Source of the DNA: Stemphylium vesicarium | Taxonomy: Eukaryota; Ascomycota; Dothideomycetes; Pleosporales; Pleosporaceae | Direction: 5' to 3' | Length of the DNA stretch: 64,000 nucleotides | Assembly: GCA_004380135.1 (NCBI GenBank) | Contig: QXCR01000031.1 | Location: 166,851-230,850 of the forward strand | In this document: positions 33,059 through 44,489 of the stretch, one piece after another | Numbering within the stretch: position 1 is the first letter of the stretch | Layout: each line of letters opens with the position of its first letter | Notes under the pieces: model-generated | What the model was told of the DNA's origin: nothing | Seen by the model: the letters and a program-made list of their open reading frames with translations, nothing else | Databases searched by the model: none | Position numbers and translations under genes: made by a program

Positions 33059-35271
33059 ATGGCGGCCCAAAATCCAGATCTGTCCGCGTTCCTCAATCCG
33101 CCTCTCTGTGCCAACACCGATCGTGTTATCGACGAAGACATTTCCCCATGTGATCAAAAAGCAAGGATGACGTGTGGTGCATGCCATCTCGTCCAGGTAT
33201 ATCCAGTCCCCAGGTATACGCTTGTATTCGTTGACCAATGACAGTACTGCGGCGAAGCATGTCAAAAGGCCGACTGGAAGCTTCATAAGACTGCATGCAA
33301 AGGTGAACATCTCAAAGAAACTTGGCAGCCACGGTTCTTTGTCAGGAAGCGTTTCCCTACCTTCATGTCTGGTAGTCAGAGCGCATTTAACCTCGATTCT
33401 TTCAGCTCCGCACAGTACCTGTGGGGCAACATACCAGCGGTTGATATGCTCAACGCCGGCGAAAATGAAGGAATGTAAGAGATTACGAGACGCAACGTCG
33501 CACTTCTTTTTGTTGCGTCAGGCGACCTGCGCAACGTGGTAAAGACAGTGAAAGGGCTGCCAAAGGACTACGCTGGCGAATGCCTCGTAGCAGTCAACGA
33601 CTGGAATTTCCGCATCACAGCCCGCAATACGATGATCTTACTCACAGCCATGCATTTCAACCCCGAAACTGCAGTACCGATCATCATGCATCTCTGGTAC
33701 TCGGTCCTCCTGCCCACGCCCGTTTACCGTGTGCTTCAGGACTCCATTCTCCCCCACGTTAAGGATGTGTGCGATGAGATTGCAAGCAAGGCAGACAATT
33801 CGGTACAGGCCAAAACACTTATGAACGGAGACTGCCCAGTGCGCATTGTGCTCAAGTAGTGGGAATGGCTCGAATTGGCCAACATGTCCAAGCCACCAGA
33901 AGGGCTTTCGTCGCAACAAGCTATGCAGATTCGCCAGGCTACCACGCTGGCACCTCAGAGAATTGACTACGTTGATAAGGCGTTGCAGAAGATGCTTCCT
34001 GCACGACGTACTTGTGCTTGGAAGTTCCGTTCGAAAGGTTTTCTGCTCTCCTACGGAACATGTTACGGTTTGGGAGTCAAGGGCATTGCGCGTGTCACGT
34101 GCGTTGTCCTGGCGCTCCTCCCTCACCTCCATTAGCACTTTCTCCCATTTACAAGCATCAGAGATACGTCATGTAAACAAACCCTGCTGCTGGCCTTTAA
34201 GAGGCCAGCTCGAGCAGAACAACAAAAACAGAACACAACAATACACTTCATACTCTCATTACTGCTTCGCGCAGTTGCAACATGTTTTCACTGCATTCGA
34301 CACTGCAATAGAACATCTCGCAAGCACTTCGTATCCCCAAACCCGCAAGTACTCTTCACGATAGTAAGAACTATGCTGACTATTACACGAACATTTTTCG
34401 CAAAAGGAGACTCGCGGCCGATGAAGGATGGTGCTGACCCGCTTGACGGTTGGTCATACAACAAGTACATTGTCCATGTCACAACCGCCAATAACGACGT
34501 GTATGGTGCCTTCTTCAACTTCCTTCGAAGCCTATTACTGGATTTTTGCAGACAGGTCAAGTAACAAGATATCTTTTCTGTTCACCGTCGATGCCATCAA
34601 GCTACCTGACTATTTGGGCGATACACAGTTCGACCGAATCGAAGTATGCGCATCGTCAATCTCGTCGTCATACTGTTAAAATTGCTAAGGTCTCCAACAT
34701 CTGCGATCGAGGATATGTTGGAGTCGACCAAACTCTACAGACATTCTCCCCAACGCTCAAGTCGAGGACCGATAATCCATATGCAACACTTCTCATGTTA
34801 TTTCTGAACACGGTGCAAGAGGAAGAGAATCACCCGGGTTCAGACAGCAAAACAAAGACTGCACCCGCTTCGGATGCACTCCGCGTGCAACAAATCAAGA
34901 AGTTCCTGCCCCACATAGACCCAGGTGTCGTTGACCTGGTGATGGGTCGAACTACTCCGTGTTCGCCCGGGAAAACATTCGTCCTCGATGTCACCATGAT
35001 CTCCTCCGCTATGAGAATGTTCGATAACTTTGATTATTATTTTAATGGATTCCTCGAATGTCCTGACCCTATCAAGGTTGCATCCATGGATAATTTAACT
35101 CAAGCCCATGGCATAAAGGTCAAGACGCAGCACACGACTATCAAGCCGTGGCCGTGCAGAGTTACCAACAATACCACAAAGGAGGAGTTCAAGTTCATGC
35201 TTTCAGAGTGTACCACCGGGACGAGCGTTACATGGAGTTCGAGAAGCTGGAAAAAGAGTCCAATGTGGTAA
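33059..35271 (+). pseudogene. Decayed MYND zinc finger / DUF4470 gene (copy B)
   Basis: Exon 1 (33059-33196) gives the MYND half ending CGACHLVQ. A 48-nt intron (33197-33244) has sound splice sites. Exon 2 starts YCGEACQKADW and carries DUF4470 blocks (SGDLRNVVKTVKGLP, IMHLWYSVLLPTPV, RRTCAWKFRSKGFLLSYG). The same frame is cut by TAA at 33476 and TAG at 33857. A stretch of ~230 bp around 34090-34330 lacks resemblance and may be an insertion or degenerate intron. A one-base shift near 34560 precedes NKISFLFTVDAIKLPDYL. A good 46-nt intron (34644-34689) then leads into VSNICDRGYVGV and the C-terminal block; the last ~25 codons are shifted again. It retains more of its C-terminus than copy A. 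Both copies have the first intron at the same place in the finger, so they are paralogs. No function can be assigned. Confidence 0.75.
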
Positions 35272-36026
35272 GTTGCAAGCTCTCGCTAGAAAAGATGGGT
35301 TGTTATTAATGATCGCAGGCCGTGGAGCTAGCACTCTCAGCCAGCTCGGGCTTGACTAGATGTAGTGTAATATAGGGCAGACGCTGTAGCTTTAGTAGCT
35401 CGGATAATGGGTTGTTCAAGGGGGTAGCGAGGATACGATGTAAAAGCATGACGCTGGTAATCGCAATCATCGGAAACCTTGAACAGGCTATTTGAATGGA
35501 AGAAGGGAGACCTGCCTCGGTATCATATATGTACTTGGTGAGATGTGATGCAAAAGAGTAATGAAGTATGACACGTGATCTGGGCGCGTACAACGGGAAG
35601 AAACAAACAGAATACGCGGGAGTAGAGACTCAGGCGGAAGCGGAAGATAACATATCATCCAGCACCGCCCCCAAGGCGAAACAAAACTTTCCTTCAACAT
35701 TGGCATCAGACCCAGAAATAGCGAAGAGCATCCATCGTGGGGATCACCACACATATACCAAGGCCGACACTGCCCCACAAGCCCGAAAGAAAAAAACGTA
35801 CTACCACACGCATCCACAATCTTTCCGCATTCGGCCTCTAGTGCTGATGGCAAAAGGAGGAAAGCCGCCCATGGGGTAAATGCGGGCGAACCTCTTCTTA
35901 TGCCGATCATCCCGAGGTTTACCAAGACACGGAAATCACACTATTTTCTTTCGTGAGCTTTGGCAAACTAAGGGAACGTTGGCAAGATGTTAAGATGCTA
36001 CCAAGGCAGATTTCTTACAAGGCGCA

Positions 36027-36089
<63 letters not shown>

Positions 36090-36624
36090 AGCGAGGCTGT
36101 ACTGTAAGATACATGTAAGACGGGGGAGGGAAGGGTGGAATTCGGACCGAAGTGCTGCATGGTGCTGGGCGTGTTTCGCGTCTGTGACTGAGTTTGAGGC
36201 GGCATTGTCTAGAATCGTGTGATGGGTCCGCTATGAAGACGAGCGTTTTGTGTTGAGGTGTGCGGCATGCAGTGAGGCTATTGTGTTGATTTGTTTTCCT
36301 TAATGGGCGAGGGCGCGATGCATGGTCTTCGGTTCCTCCTGCATGGTGGGAGACGCGTTCGATGGAAAGACGCGCTAGTCTGGATTGGGGAAGAGAGTGG
36401 AGATGATGTCTTGTATCTTTTCCGCCCCTCGATTCTTCCCCTGGGCATCACGACAATGTATCCGCAACGCGCGTCAGAACAAGAATTTCGACAAAGAAGA
36501 AAAAAAGTGCGCTGTATTGAACATGATACCTAGGAAAGCGCTCTCCCAAGCGACAACCCTCCCCCCCACCCAAAAAACGCCGTGAACCCCTCTAGCTTGC
36601 CCAAATAATAGCAGTAGGTGGTAT
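35272..36624. other. Intergenic with a long GT microsatellite
   Basis: This 1.35 kb separates the copy B relic from the convergent methyltransferase-like gene. It contains the (GT)27 tract at 36032-36086. A 145-codon minus-strand frame at 35488-35925 has no recognisable domain and was not annotated. Confidence 0.5.
36032..36086. repeat. (GT)27 microsatellite
   Basis: A perfect 55-nt dinucleotide tract, the longest simple repeat in the window. It lies in the 3' flank of the methyltransferase-like gene and outside any coding region. Confidence 0.95.
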
Positions 36625-37760
36625 CTACACATTCCAAAGGACGCTCCTCTGGTCCTTTGCGTTGACCCAAACGTACTCTGTACATCTTGGGTTCGCCTTG
36701 CCCTTACCCAAAGTAACTGCGAAGAGATTGATTTCCATCCAAACGGGACGCATGCCCATGCGCTCCAGCCTCTCCCACCACGTGCGGAATCGCTGGAACC
36801 CAACGTTGCCGCCGGCGTTCTGGTTCTCAGTGTTGATGCCATCGCCAAGATGGAGCTCGATCATAACCTGGCCAATTGGCAAAACCGACTTTCCAGACAC
36901 AGACTTGATGTTGTCGAAAGCATCCATCATGGTGTCCAAGGCGTCGTATTCGCTGCCTTCGATATCGATCTTCAGAATGTCAATGTACGTGTGGTTGTTC
37001 TCCTTCATCAGCGCGGGTAGAGTCCAGAATGGCGGGTCGCTCTCGTGCTTGTCCTCCTTTCCTAGACCGACCTTCTTGAAGAAGGTGCGGGGACGATGCT
37101 TCTCTGCGATCTGTGGACCCCATGCGTCAACGGAGAAGTCGTAGCCCCAGATGCGTGCGCTGGGTACGCGCTCGAGCATTTCGGCTTCGAACGAGGATTC
37201 ACCGTTGATACCGAAACTGTACATGACGAGACCGTCTTGTGCGTTGGAAAGCGGTGCTTGGGCGTCGATGCCCGCGGAGATGGCCTTCGGCGCCGGGAGT
37301 CCCTCGTAGATGTTCATTCCGCAGACCCACTTTCCGCCGTCGCCCAAACGTCCCACGCGCTGGATGTCATGGGGGCATGTCCATGTTGCCGGGAAGAAGT
37401 CCCAGACTGTGAAGGGGTACTTTAGAAAGTCCATGGGGAAGAAGGGAATCTTCGGGTTATCGGGGTGCTGCTTAGCCATCTGGTCGCGCAGCACGACGCT
37501 CTTCTTCCATGACTTTTCGGACAGAGCCGATCGGTCTTTTATCCATGCTTGGAGTATCGAGGATGATTGTGATGAGCCTGTGGATGGTAGGACGGGGAGG
37601 TAGGGAAGAAGAGCCGTGCCAGCGGATTCCTCGTTATGGAAAATTACGATCAGGAAGACGACGACAAATATTCCTGCAAAAACACGGGCTGGTAGATGTC
37701 GTTAGTGGTGTGGCTGCACATGACGGAGCGATGCAGTATACCTCCGAATGACCTCAACAT
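36625..37760 (-). CDS. Type II membrane-anchored methyltransferase-like protein
   Basis: A 19-nt first exon (37742-37760) holds only the first six codons plus one base. It joins exon 2 (36625-37673) across a 68-nt intron (GTATAC, TTTTTGCAG), giving 355 aa. The start reads MLRSFGG and is followed directly by a single membrane helix (IFVVVFLIVIF), so the protein is a type II anchor with a lumenal catalytic part. The body resembles the fungal Methyltransf_22/FkbM-like group: VGRLGDGGKWVCG near the front, then the loop SFGINGESSFEAEM, the strand IWGYDFSVDAW, and ILKIDIEGSEYDAL, typical of the acidic-loop region of FkbM-like enzymes. S-adenosylmethionine use is inferred from family. The substrate is unknown; a cell-surface or secreted glycan is plausible given the topology. 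Confidence 0.75.
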
Positions 37761-38990
37761 CTTCGCGGTTGAGAACGAATGGCGTCGAGTTGTATAGCAA
37801 CACCGAGGAGAAGAATGACCGCAACGTGTGTAAGTACCTCCGAGTTGAATCGGTGGAGGATTTATTCGCGTCAAGCGTAGATAGTGACAGGAAGGAGCGA
37901 GAGAGAGTGTGTGTGAAAGAGAGAGAGAAAGAGGTCAAAAAGGAAGAAGAAACAAAACAATCTTCAGCGGAGAGCGGACAAAAGAATCCAAATGTTCGAG
38001 ACCCTTACCCCAAAACGACGACAAGACAAGTTATCCCAAACGCAGCACCTTCCATTCCCTCGTCTCTCTTTACACCCTGAGATCGGCCCTTTGCACACGT
38101 GCCAAGCGTCGCTGCCGAAACACACAACAGCGGGACCCCCAAGCCAGCAATCCAAGTGTTACGCGTACAAAGTCCCACCTGCCGAGCGCTTATCACCCAC
38201 ACAACTCACAGAACAGCAGCGATCAGCCCATAAGGACACACATGCCGCCCCAGGTTAGTTACACGTATAGGCCGTCGTTGATTTGGGGACTCACAGCCAA
38301 ACCAGGCCGTGCGCTCTGCTCTCCCCCCTTTGATCATACATACGAAACCCCGCTCCAGCCGCCTGCCGCTACATCTGCACCATTGGCTCTAGGCGCGTGG
38401 GCTAAGTCGCGTGGAATAAGCTGGTGGGATGGTCGATGACGGGGGGTAGTTGAATTAGCCGCATTGCATGGGCACGTTTTGGCGATAGTGAGGTAGGCGG
38501 TGCAGAGGAAAGGAAGGATTGTGGGTCTGGCGCTCTTCCTCGGGATCAGCATCATCGGTCGTTTCAGCTTAGCCCCCGGTTTTCTGTTGCGCTATGCCCA
38601 TATACAATTCATTCAACCTTTACGTCATCTGAAGGGGCGAAGAGTCGTGAAGGCGCATTGCTTCAAATTGCGCGCTTCACGGTTCCCAAAACGTTGTTGG
38701 GTACGCGTCGTGAAGCGCATGATGTCATACGATCGGCTCTTTACTCATTTCCAATCTACGACTCAAAAGGGAAATAATGTGGGTATTTGGTGTTTATCTG
38801 TACATCGCTATTTCCAGAATAATGCTATGATGATGAATGATGATGAAATGATATGTTTACATGGTCCCTCTCTCCGCTTTACGGGAGAGCGTCTATTGGG
38901 GGGCAAATCCCCAAGGTAGTCTATTAGTTTACGCGTTTTACTTATTTAGCGCAAGCCTCAACGGTCCCGTTGTCCAGTTTAGGATCGGGA
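37761..38990. other. Intergenic, promoter of the methyltransferase-like gene
   Basis: About 1.2 kb. Bases 37885-37970 are strongly purine-rich (GA repeats) on the plus strand, i.e. CT-rich in the direction of the methyltransferase-like gene, a common fungal promoter feature. Open frames between 37900 and 38560 overlap in several phases and are not convincing. Confidence 0.5.
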
Positions 38991-40533
38991 TTAGGCTAGT
39001 GTCTTGTGCACGAAGATGGCCGCCACTACCAAGAGCACGCTGCAGGTAGTGAATACGGTATCGCGATGCGCTTCGCCTGAACGAGCTTATTAGTTTCATT
39101 ACCCCGTCTTGCGGGCTGATGGAGGATTGCTTACCTTCCTTTGTGGTGCTTAGCGCAAGCACGACAAAGACATTGAGCGGAATACGAAGGATGCCGTAAA
39201 TACTTGCTCGCGAGCCGTCTTCAATGAGCTTACTTTTCAGTGAGCCCATTGCGGGGTAGTAGACTCCGCAGCAAAGCTCGAATATGCAAAAGCACCATAA
39301 TGTGAGGCGCTCGTCGCGGAAATGTCCGGGAATGAAGAAACATAGGGAAGAGACGGCGAGGATGCATGTCAGCATCTTTTGTGCCGGGAGCGGGTTCGCG
39401 GATGTGGAGACGCGTTTGTAAAGGAGGGAACCAAACATCATGGAGCACATGAGAATTGCGAAGATGAGGCCAAAGGGCAGCTCTGCGTGTCTGTTAGATC
39501 TGGAATGAGAATCGATCCATGTGGTGGTTGCTTACCATCTGTTGAGCCAGAAAGTTTATGACTGAGCTTTAAAGCAGGGAATTTGAAGAAGATGAATAAG
39601 AAAAGCGATCCTTCAAAGAAACCAGATACGAGCGCGAGTATCATGATGTTGCGATCGCGTAGAATAGTTCGCAAAGCAGAAGTCGAGGAAGGGGCTGGGG
39701 TCGCCTCTTCTTGCTGAAGCAGTCCCTCAGTCTCAGAAGCTCGTCGGCTGTTCGATCCGTAGTTCTCTCCCCAGTAAGTCGAGATGGCGAGGAAGGAAAG
39801 GCTCAGGCATGCAATAGACGCCATGAAGGGGGTCTTTGCAGTGCCAGTTTTCGTGACGGCCCATTCAGCGAAGATACCAGAGGCGATCGCAACGCAGGTG
39901 TTCGACGTGGTCATCGTGCTGAAGATGCTACTCAGGTGAGGCTCGCCATCTTGCAGCATTAGTTGGTTGAACTCAGCGACTAGCCAGCTTTCGAATACGC
40001 TCCAAAGGACGGTTCCGCAAATACCGCCGAGTATGCGACCAAAGAAGAGCACGTAAAGGTTGTCGGTAAGGAGCGTAGCGCACGATAAGGAGTAGAGCGC
40101 GCAGTATCCAAGGCATGCCGTTTTTCGGCCATATCGGTCTGCGAGCGCGCCTACAAAGGATGCGGATACACCGGCTGCGATGAAGCCCGTGAGGAAGAGA
40201 AACGCGACTGTCTCTTCAGAAAGTCCTTTCTCATCTGCAACTTTGATTAGTATGCGCCAGTCTCGTTTATCGATGGATACACGCACCTTTGTAGATGGGA
40301 TAGATATAAGGCCCTTGAAGCCAATCTGCGGCGTTGACAAGTAGATAGATGGGAAAGAATCGCTTCTTCAACTTGCTCAAGCCCTCCATATCGGGCTCTA
40401 GATGATCGTGCTCATCCTTCTTATCAGAAGGTGCAGCCTCCTCTGTGGCCGCTTTGCGCGAGCGGTGTGACTGGTAGAAAGCAAATGCATTCAGCAGCAG
40501 CGATCCAGCGAATGTAGCTCGGTATAGGTCCAT
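38991..40533 (-). CDS. MFSD5-type major facilitator (molybdate-anion transporter family)
   Basis: Four exons (40287-40533, 39536-40240, 39135-39482, 38991-39076) encode 461 aa. The three introns (46, 53 and 58 nt) have GTGCGT or GTAAGC donors and phase 1 joins. The N-terminal helix is followed by a polar loop, then IYLLVNAADWLQGPYIYPIY and the family loop SFVGALADRYGRKTACLGYC. Next come the long helix block RILGGICGTVLWSVFESWLV and the C-terminal six helices ending FVHKTLA. This matches the MFS_5 family, whose plant, algal and human (MFSD5) members include a high-affinity molybdate transporter. Molybdate as substrate is inferred from family membership only. The last exon contributes just 28 codons. 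No molybdenum-related neighbour is present. Confidence 0.85.
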
Positions 40534-43500
40534 GTTGAATGTGGACTCGTATTGTTGAAAGAGCGAAAGTAAGTTGGTAATAAGAAAAACAGAAGTCGAT
40601 GTACAGTGAATGTCCAGCAAACACAACAATGGAAGGTGTCAAGATCTGGACCGCTCAAGATGGTGTAGTCAAAAGACGCTAGCTTCGCTCACCCGTCGGC
40701 GGAATCAAGTAAGCCTTGTTGTTCCCGCGACGTCAATGTTCCAACTTTACACCATAGCGAATACGACCCTGTATGCGCGTTTGAAGTTAAAATGCCGCCT
40801 CACAAGCCGCTGGGTGTTCCAGGGGTGGCTCCGCTGGGGGTGATCCCAATCAAGGTCCAGCGGAGCCATACATCACCGGTTCCATAGCCAGAGCGGGCTG
40901 GGTCTCTCCCTCAGGACGGGCGTGCGGGCTCACGATAGGCTTGGCCAGATTGCGCGTCAAAAAGTGGGCTGACACACCATGGCGTTTCTAAAATGTGGGA
41001 CGCCCGCTAGGCTTCGTGATGATGCATGGCTTCGGGACCGTGCCCACGTCTTGCTGTGCGGGGTCCATGCATGGCGGTGGTGGGGTGGGTTAGGAACAGC
41101 CGACCGCGGGACCGCGCGGACTTGCCGCCGCGCGAAACGAGATCAGGGGTTTCAGATCGAACGGAGGTCTCGAGAACGACTTGTTCCTGACATGTTTCTG
41201 TAGATCGGTAAGAATGCTTGCGTGGACGATGAACCTCCTGAGATGTTCCGCCCGAGCAGACCGGCGCTCGAGCTGCTCATTGTCTTGATAAGGCTGTTTT
41301 CGGCCCTTCAAGTCGCCATCGCGGCTGAGGCTAACACACGCACCCACGGTTCCCTGTGGACGTGGCGTTTAGATCGAGCATTGATAGGACATGCTGTGCC
41401 GTTGCCATGTGCTCAACTCTCAGGGTCTCTGCCTCATCCTGCCCAACACCATGCACGTTAATTTCCTTTGCATCCTTGGTATTTGCGGTTCCGGACCTTA
41501 GTAAGGGTGTAACACGAGCGAACAGTTGATCCAATATTCCGCGCAACCTATTTAAGTTCTGGCGCAAAGAGCAGCATTCAAACGGCTGCCATCTCGTTGC
41601 TGATATTTCGCGCTCGTAATAGGAGTACACACATAGGCTGGCTCGACACATAGTTTGGGGTATTCGGCGTTGATCGGTCTTGTAGGAACGATGTTCCGGG
41701 GGTGGCAGGACGTGGGCCAACGCGGCGATGCGGTCTGTCTTGTCCTTGACGCGAGAATCAGCTGCTGCCGAGATGACGACGTAGGCAAAATGAACATATT
41801 CAAAATGGTGACGGCGTAGTGTAAGGCTATTGGCCTAAATTGACGCATAGGATACATCGAGCCAAAGACGAGACGACGGGAATGAACCCATGATCATCTG
41901 GCCCATCTCTCCGGTGCGATTTCTTGAGCACACTGTCTCTTCCACCGCGATTCAGCAAGAGTGCTGCTATCAGTATCTCAGGGAGGTTCCATCGATCCTG
42001 TTCCGTATTATGCTCCCTGCAGTAGTTGTCGAAGTGGTGTATTCTTCGCAAACCGCCAAAGGACCCGATACGGACTCCAAGATTGGAGACACCGGATGCG
42101 ACTCGTGCCGCTGATCAGGATCAGTATAAAATTGGCTTGTTCGGTTGAAATATACAACACAAGAAGAAGTAAGCTGCCGAACCAGCTCAGTTGCTGATCA
42201 AAGGCGCGCATTCGTCCTAGCGCACAACCAATCATGTTAGACACCACAACCGCATACTCAACTCAAGACCTCGACAAGATTTTGGTATCCGACACATGTT
42301 TCTATGAAATCTCGCAGGTCAACCCATCCCAACAAAGCATGTCGTCGGAATAAACATAACCGCGCCACATGTGCGACATCCAGGAATAAGCAAGGGCGCC
42401 TGCCTCCGCGTGCCGCTGCAGCCGGTGACACCAACCCATCCTCCCTGTAATCCCTGGCCACCACTTCAACGTCGAAGAGCGGACGACGTTCACTGTACAA
42501 GGAACATGCGCTGGGTGATAGTGCGATTACATCCAAGAGCCGGTTGACGACTTAACTGATGCTGCACGGTTTACGAGTTCGACCGTATGGGCGTGGTGTG
42601 TAATGCAATTTCTCCGATGCTTGCAGCATACTCTGGATGGAAACCCCATCTCAGGTCCTATTCCCCGGGATATTTCTTTGTCGAGGCCGTCAGCCGGCAT
42701 GCAAACCCCCAAGGGACGTTGTCTGAAGCGCGGTTAGAAAGGCGGACGGTGAGCGGTCCCAACGCGCATCGCGGATGAGCTTGGAAACAGGAGACCTAAT
42801 GACGGCAAGAGAAGCGTATGCGCAACTAGGCGCCACGGTCGTTGATTGTATGCCAAAGTGGCTGGGGTATCTGCGAAGAGAAGTGTGAAGGGGAGACGAC
42901 GATGACGTAATCGCGTCACGGAAGGCGCGTCATCTTCGCGTCTCACGCTGTGTACATCGCCCCGAGGCTGACTCAAAAGATTGAAGGCACATCTGCGATT
43001 AGGCCGTATGTGGAGGAAACAGGAGCTATGCCAGAAGTCTCCAAGACGATGTAAAACCCCTGTACCATGTCCTATATCGTCTAGATGTAAACCATTGGGT
43101 GAGTAGCCTACATGTTTCTCTTTAGTATCAGCCTCAATCTCGTTCATGACATTCAATCAGGCCTTCCTCGTATCTCGCTGGTTCTTCGCCTTCACCCGTT
43201 GTCACTGTCCGTCCGCTTCTTCTCGGTATTTTTTAGTGTTTATTGTTTACGCCTGGCTGAAAGCAAGAAGAATCCTAGGAGAGGTATTGTTTCCTTCGGA
43301 CATCACTCCGAAGGCATCACAGAGATCAACTACACGAATACGTTTGTTTGGGCAATTGTCTGGATACTCGCTGCTCCGGCAATGCCCTTACCGCTTTATC
43401 CACGAGCTGGGTATCGAAAAAGAAATCCAAACTCCGTACCTTCACCTTGAAGGTTTTTATGTCCCATCCATCCATGAGGCTGGGCCCAGATAAACAAAAA

Positions 43501-43616
43501 CGCCATCATCTCACTGCATAATCCCGAGTGAGTTGCTCATGAAACCTTCTACCGTCTCCATCCTCAAACCCATTTCTTCGCCAATCGCGTTGCTCATGCG
43601 TGCAGGAACCATCTCT
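40534..43616. other. Gene-poor stretch, 3.1 kb
   Basis: The longest gap in the window. All open frames are under 145 codons, lie in mutually shadowing positions and show no family, leader or plausible introns. I see no terminal repeats, tRNA or transposase/reverse transcriptase motifs. Bases 40880-41180 and 42740-43000 are GC-richer than the rest. It may contain an unrecognised non-coding RNA or an old, unreadable relic. Confidence 0.45.
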
Positions 43617-44420
43617 TTAACCGCCAGAGGAAGTGTACATGACCTTGCCACCCAGACCGCTGAATGGGTTGCGCTCAATAACCACGATCTTGTTGTAGCA
43701 GGTTTGGCATGCCAGAGCCTGACATCCGGGGCAGCGGCGACAGCCAACGATACGCTTGAGGCAGAAGACGCAGTGATCTTCGCCGCCGGCTTGTACCTGC
43801 CAGAGCTCATAGCTAGACCTGCAAACTTGGAGCACGCACGAATGCGACATGTTGACGACCAGGCTATGGGCGACAGCGCCAGGACCCGGGCTCGGCGGTT
43901 GACTCTCATAGACACTACAACGTCCGTCAGTTTGAACAGCAAAGAAAAGAGATAGCATACGGGAAACTTACGACTCACGGTACTCCGGGTGCCGAACCGA
44001 GTACTCAGTCATCAGACGCTGCCACTTCTTGTACGCGTTGCCATTGAGGTACTTCCACCCTTGCGCCCCAGACTTTCTAACCGGCTTCTTGGGCGGCGGG
44101 CTAATCGGGCGAGTCCGAGACTGGATGTCGGCTTCGAACTGGTCGGTGCGCGTGTAGCCGGCACCGGGACGGTGAACGGGGGGATCGGTCTGGAATTTAT
44201 CGCGCCAGTAAGTCCTGTCATACCCCGCGCGGGTGTCAGCATCCATCAGCTTATCATGAGCATCACGTATAGCACGGAAGTTGGTCGAGTCCGCGGTTCC
44301 TGTCTTGTCTGGGTGGTGCTCCCGGGCTAGGGCGCGGAAGGCGTTCTTGATGGTGTTAGTGGAGGCGCCGAACTTGACGCCCAGGATGCCGTAGTAGTCC
44401 TGGAAAGAGTCCTGGGGCAT
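43617..44420 (-). CDS. J-domain (DnaJ/Hsp40) protein with cysteine-rich tail
   Basis: Two exons (43972-44420, 43617-43914; 57-nt intron with GTAAGT and GTTGTAG) encode 248 aa. The J domain covers residues ~8-70: DYYGILGVKFGAS, helix II with REHHPDKTG carrying the invariant HPD, and AHDKLMDADTRAGYDR. A basic Pro-rich linker (SPPPKKPVRKSG) and a KKWQRLMTEY helix follow. The second exon encodes a tail with eight or more cysteines in CxxC-type pairs (CVFCLKRIVGCRRCPGC, CQTC), probably a zinc ribbon. There is no Gly/Phe region, so this is a class III (type C) co-chaperone that would stimulate an Hsp70 partner; its client and compartment are unknown. A second donor, GTGAGT six bases upstream, is possible but would replace the cysteine tail by another frame. 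Confidence 0.8.
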
Positions 44421-44465
44421 GTTGATGAGGTTCTTGTTGGTGACGGTACGGTAGAGGTTGTTGTA

Positions 44466-44489
44466 TGTGTGTGTGTGTGTGTGTGTGTG
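44466..44489. repeat. (TG)12 microsatellite in a 5' leader
   Basis: Read in the direction of the J-domain gene this is a (CA)12 tract 46 nt upstream of its ATG, hence probably within the 5' UTR. A comparable tract precedes PUP1. Confidence 0.9.

Noticed and set aside
35488..35925. 145-codon minus-strand open frame
   Set aside because: No domain, no plausible leader, and a mirrored plus-strand frame of similar length.
42734..43156. 140-codon minus-strand open frame in the gene-poor stretch
   Set aside because: Composition is not protein-like over its length and nothing resembles a known family.
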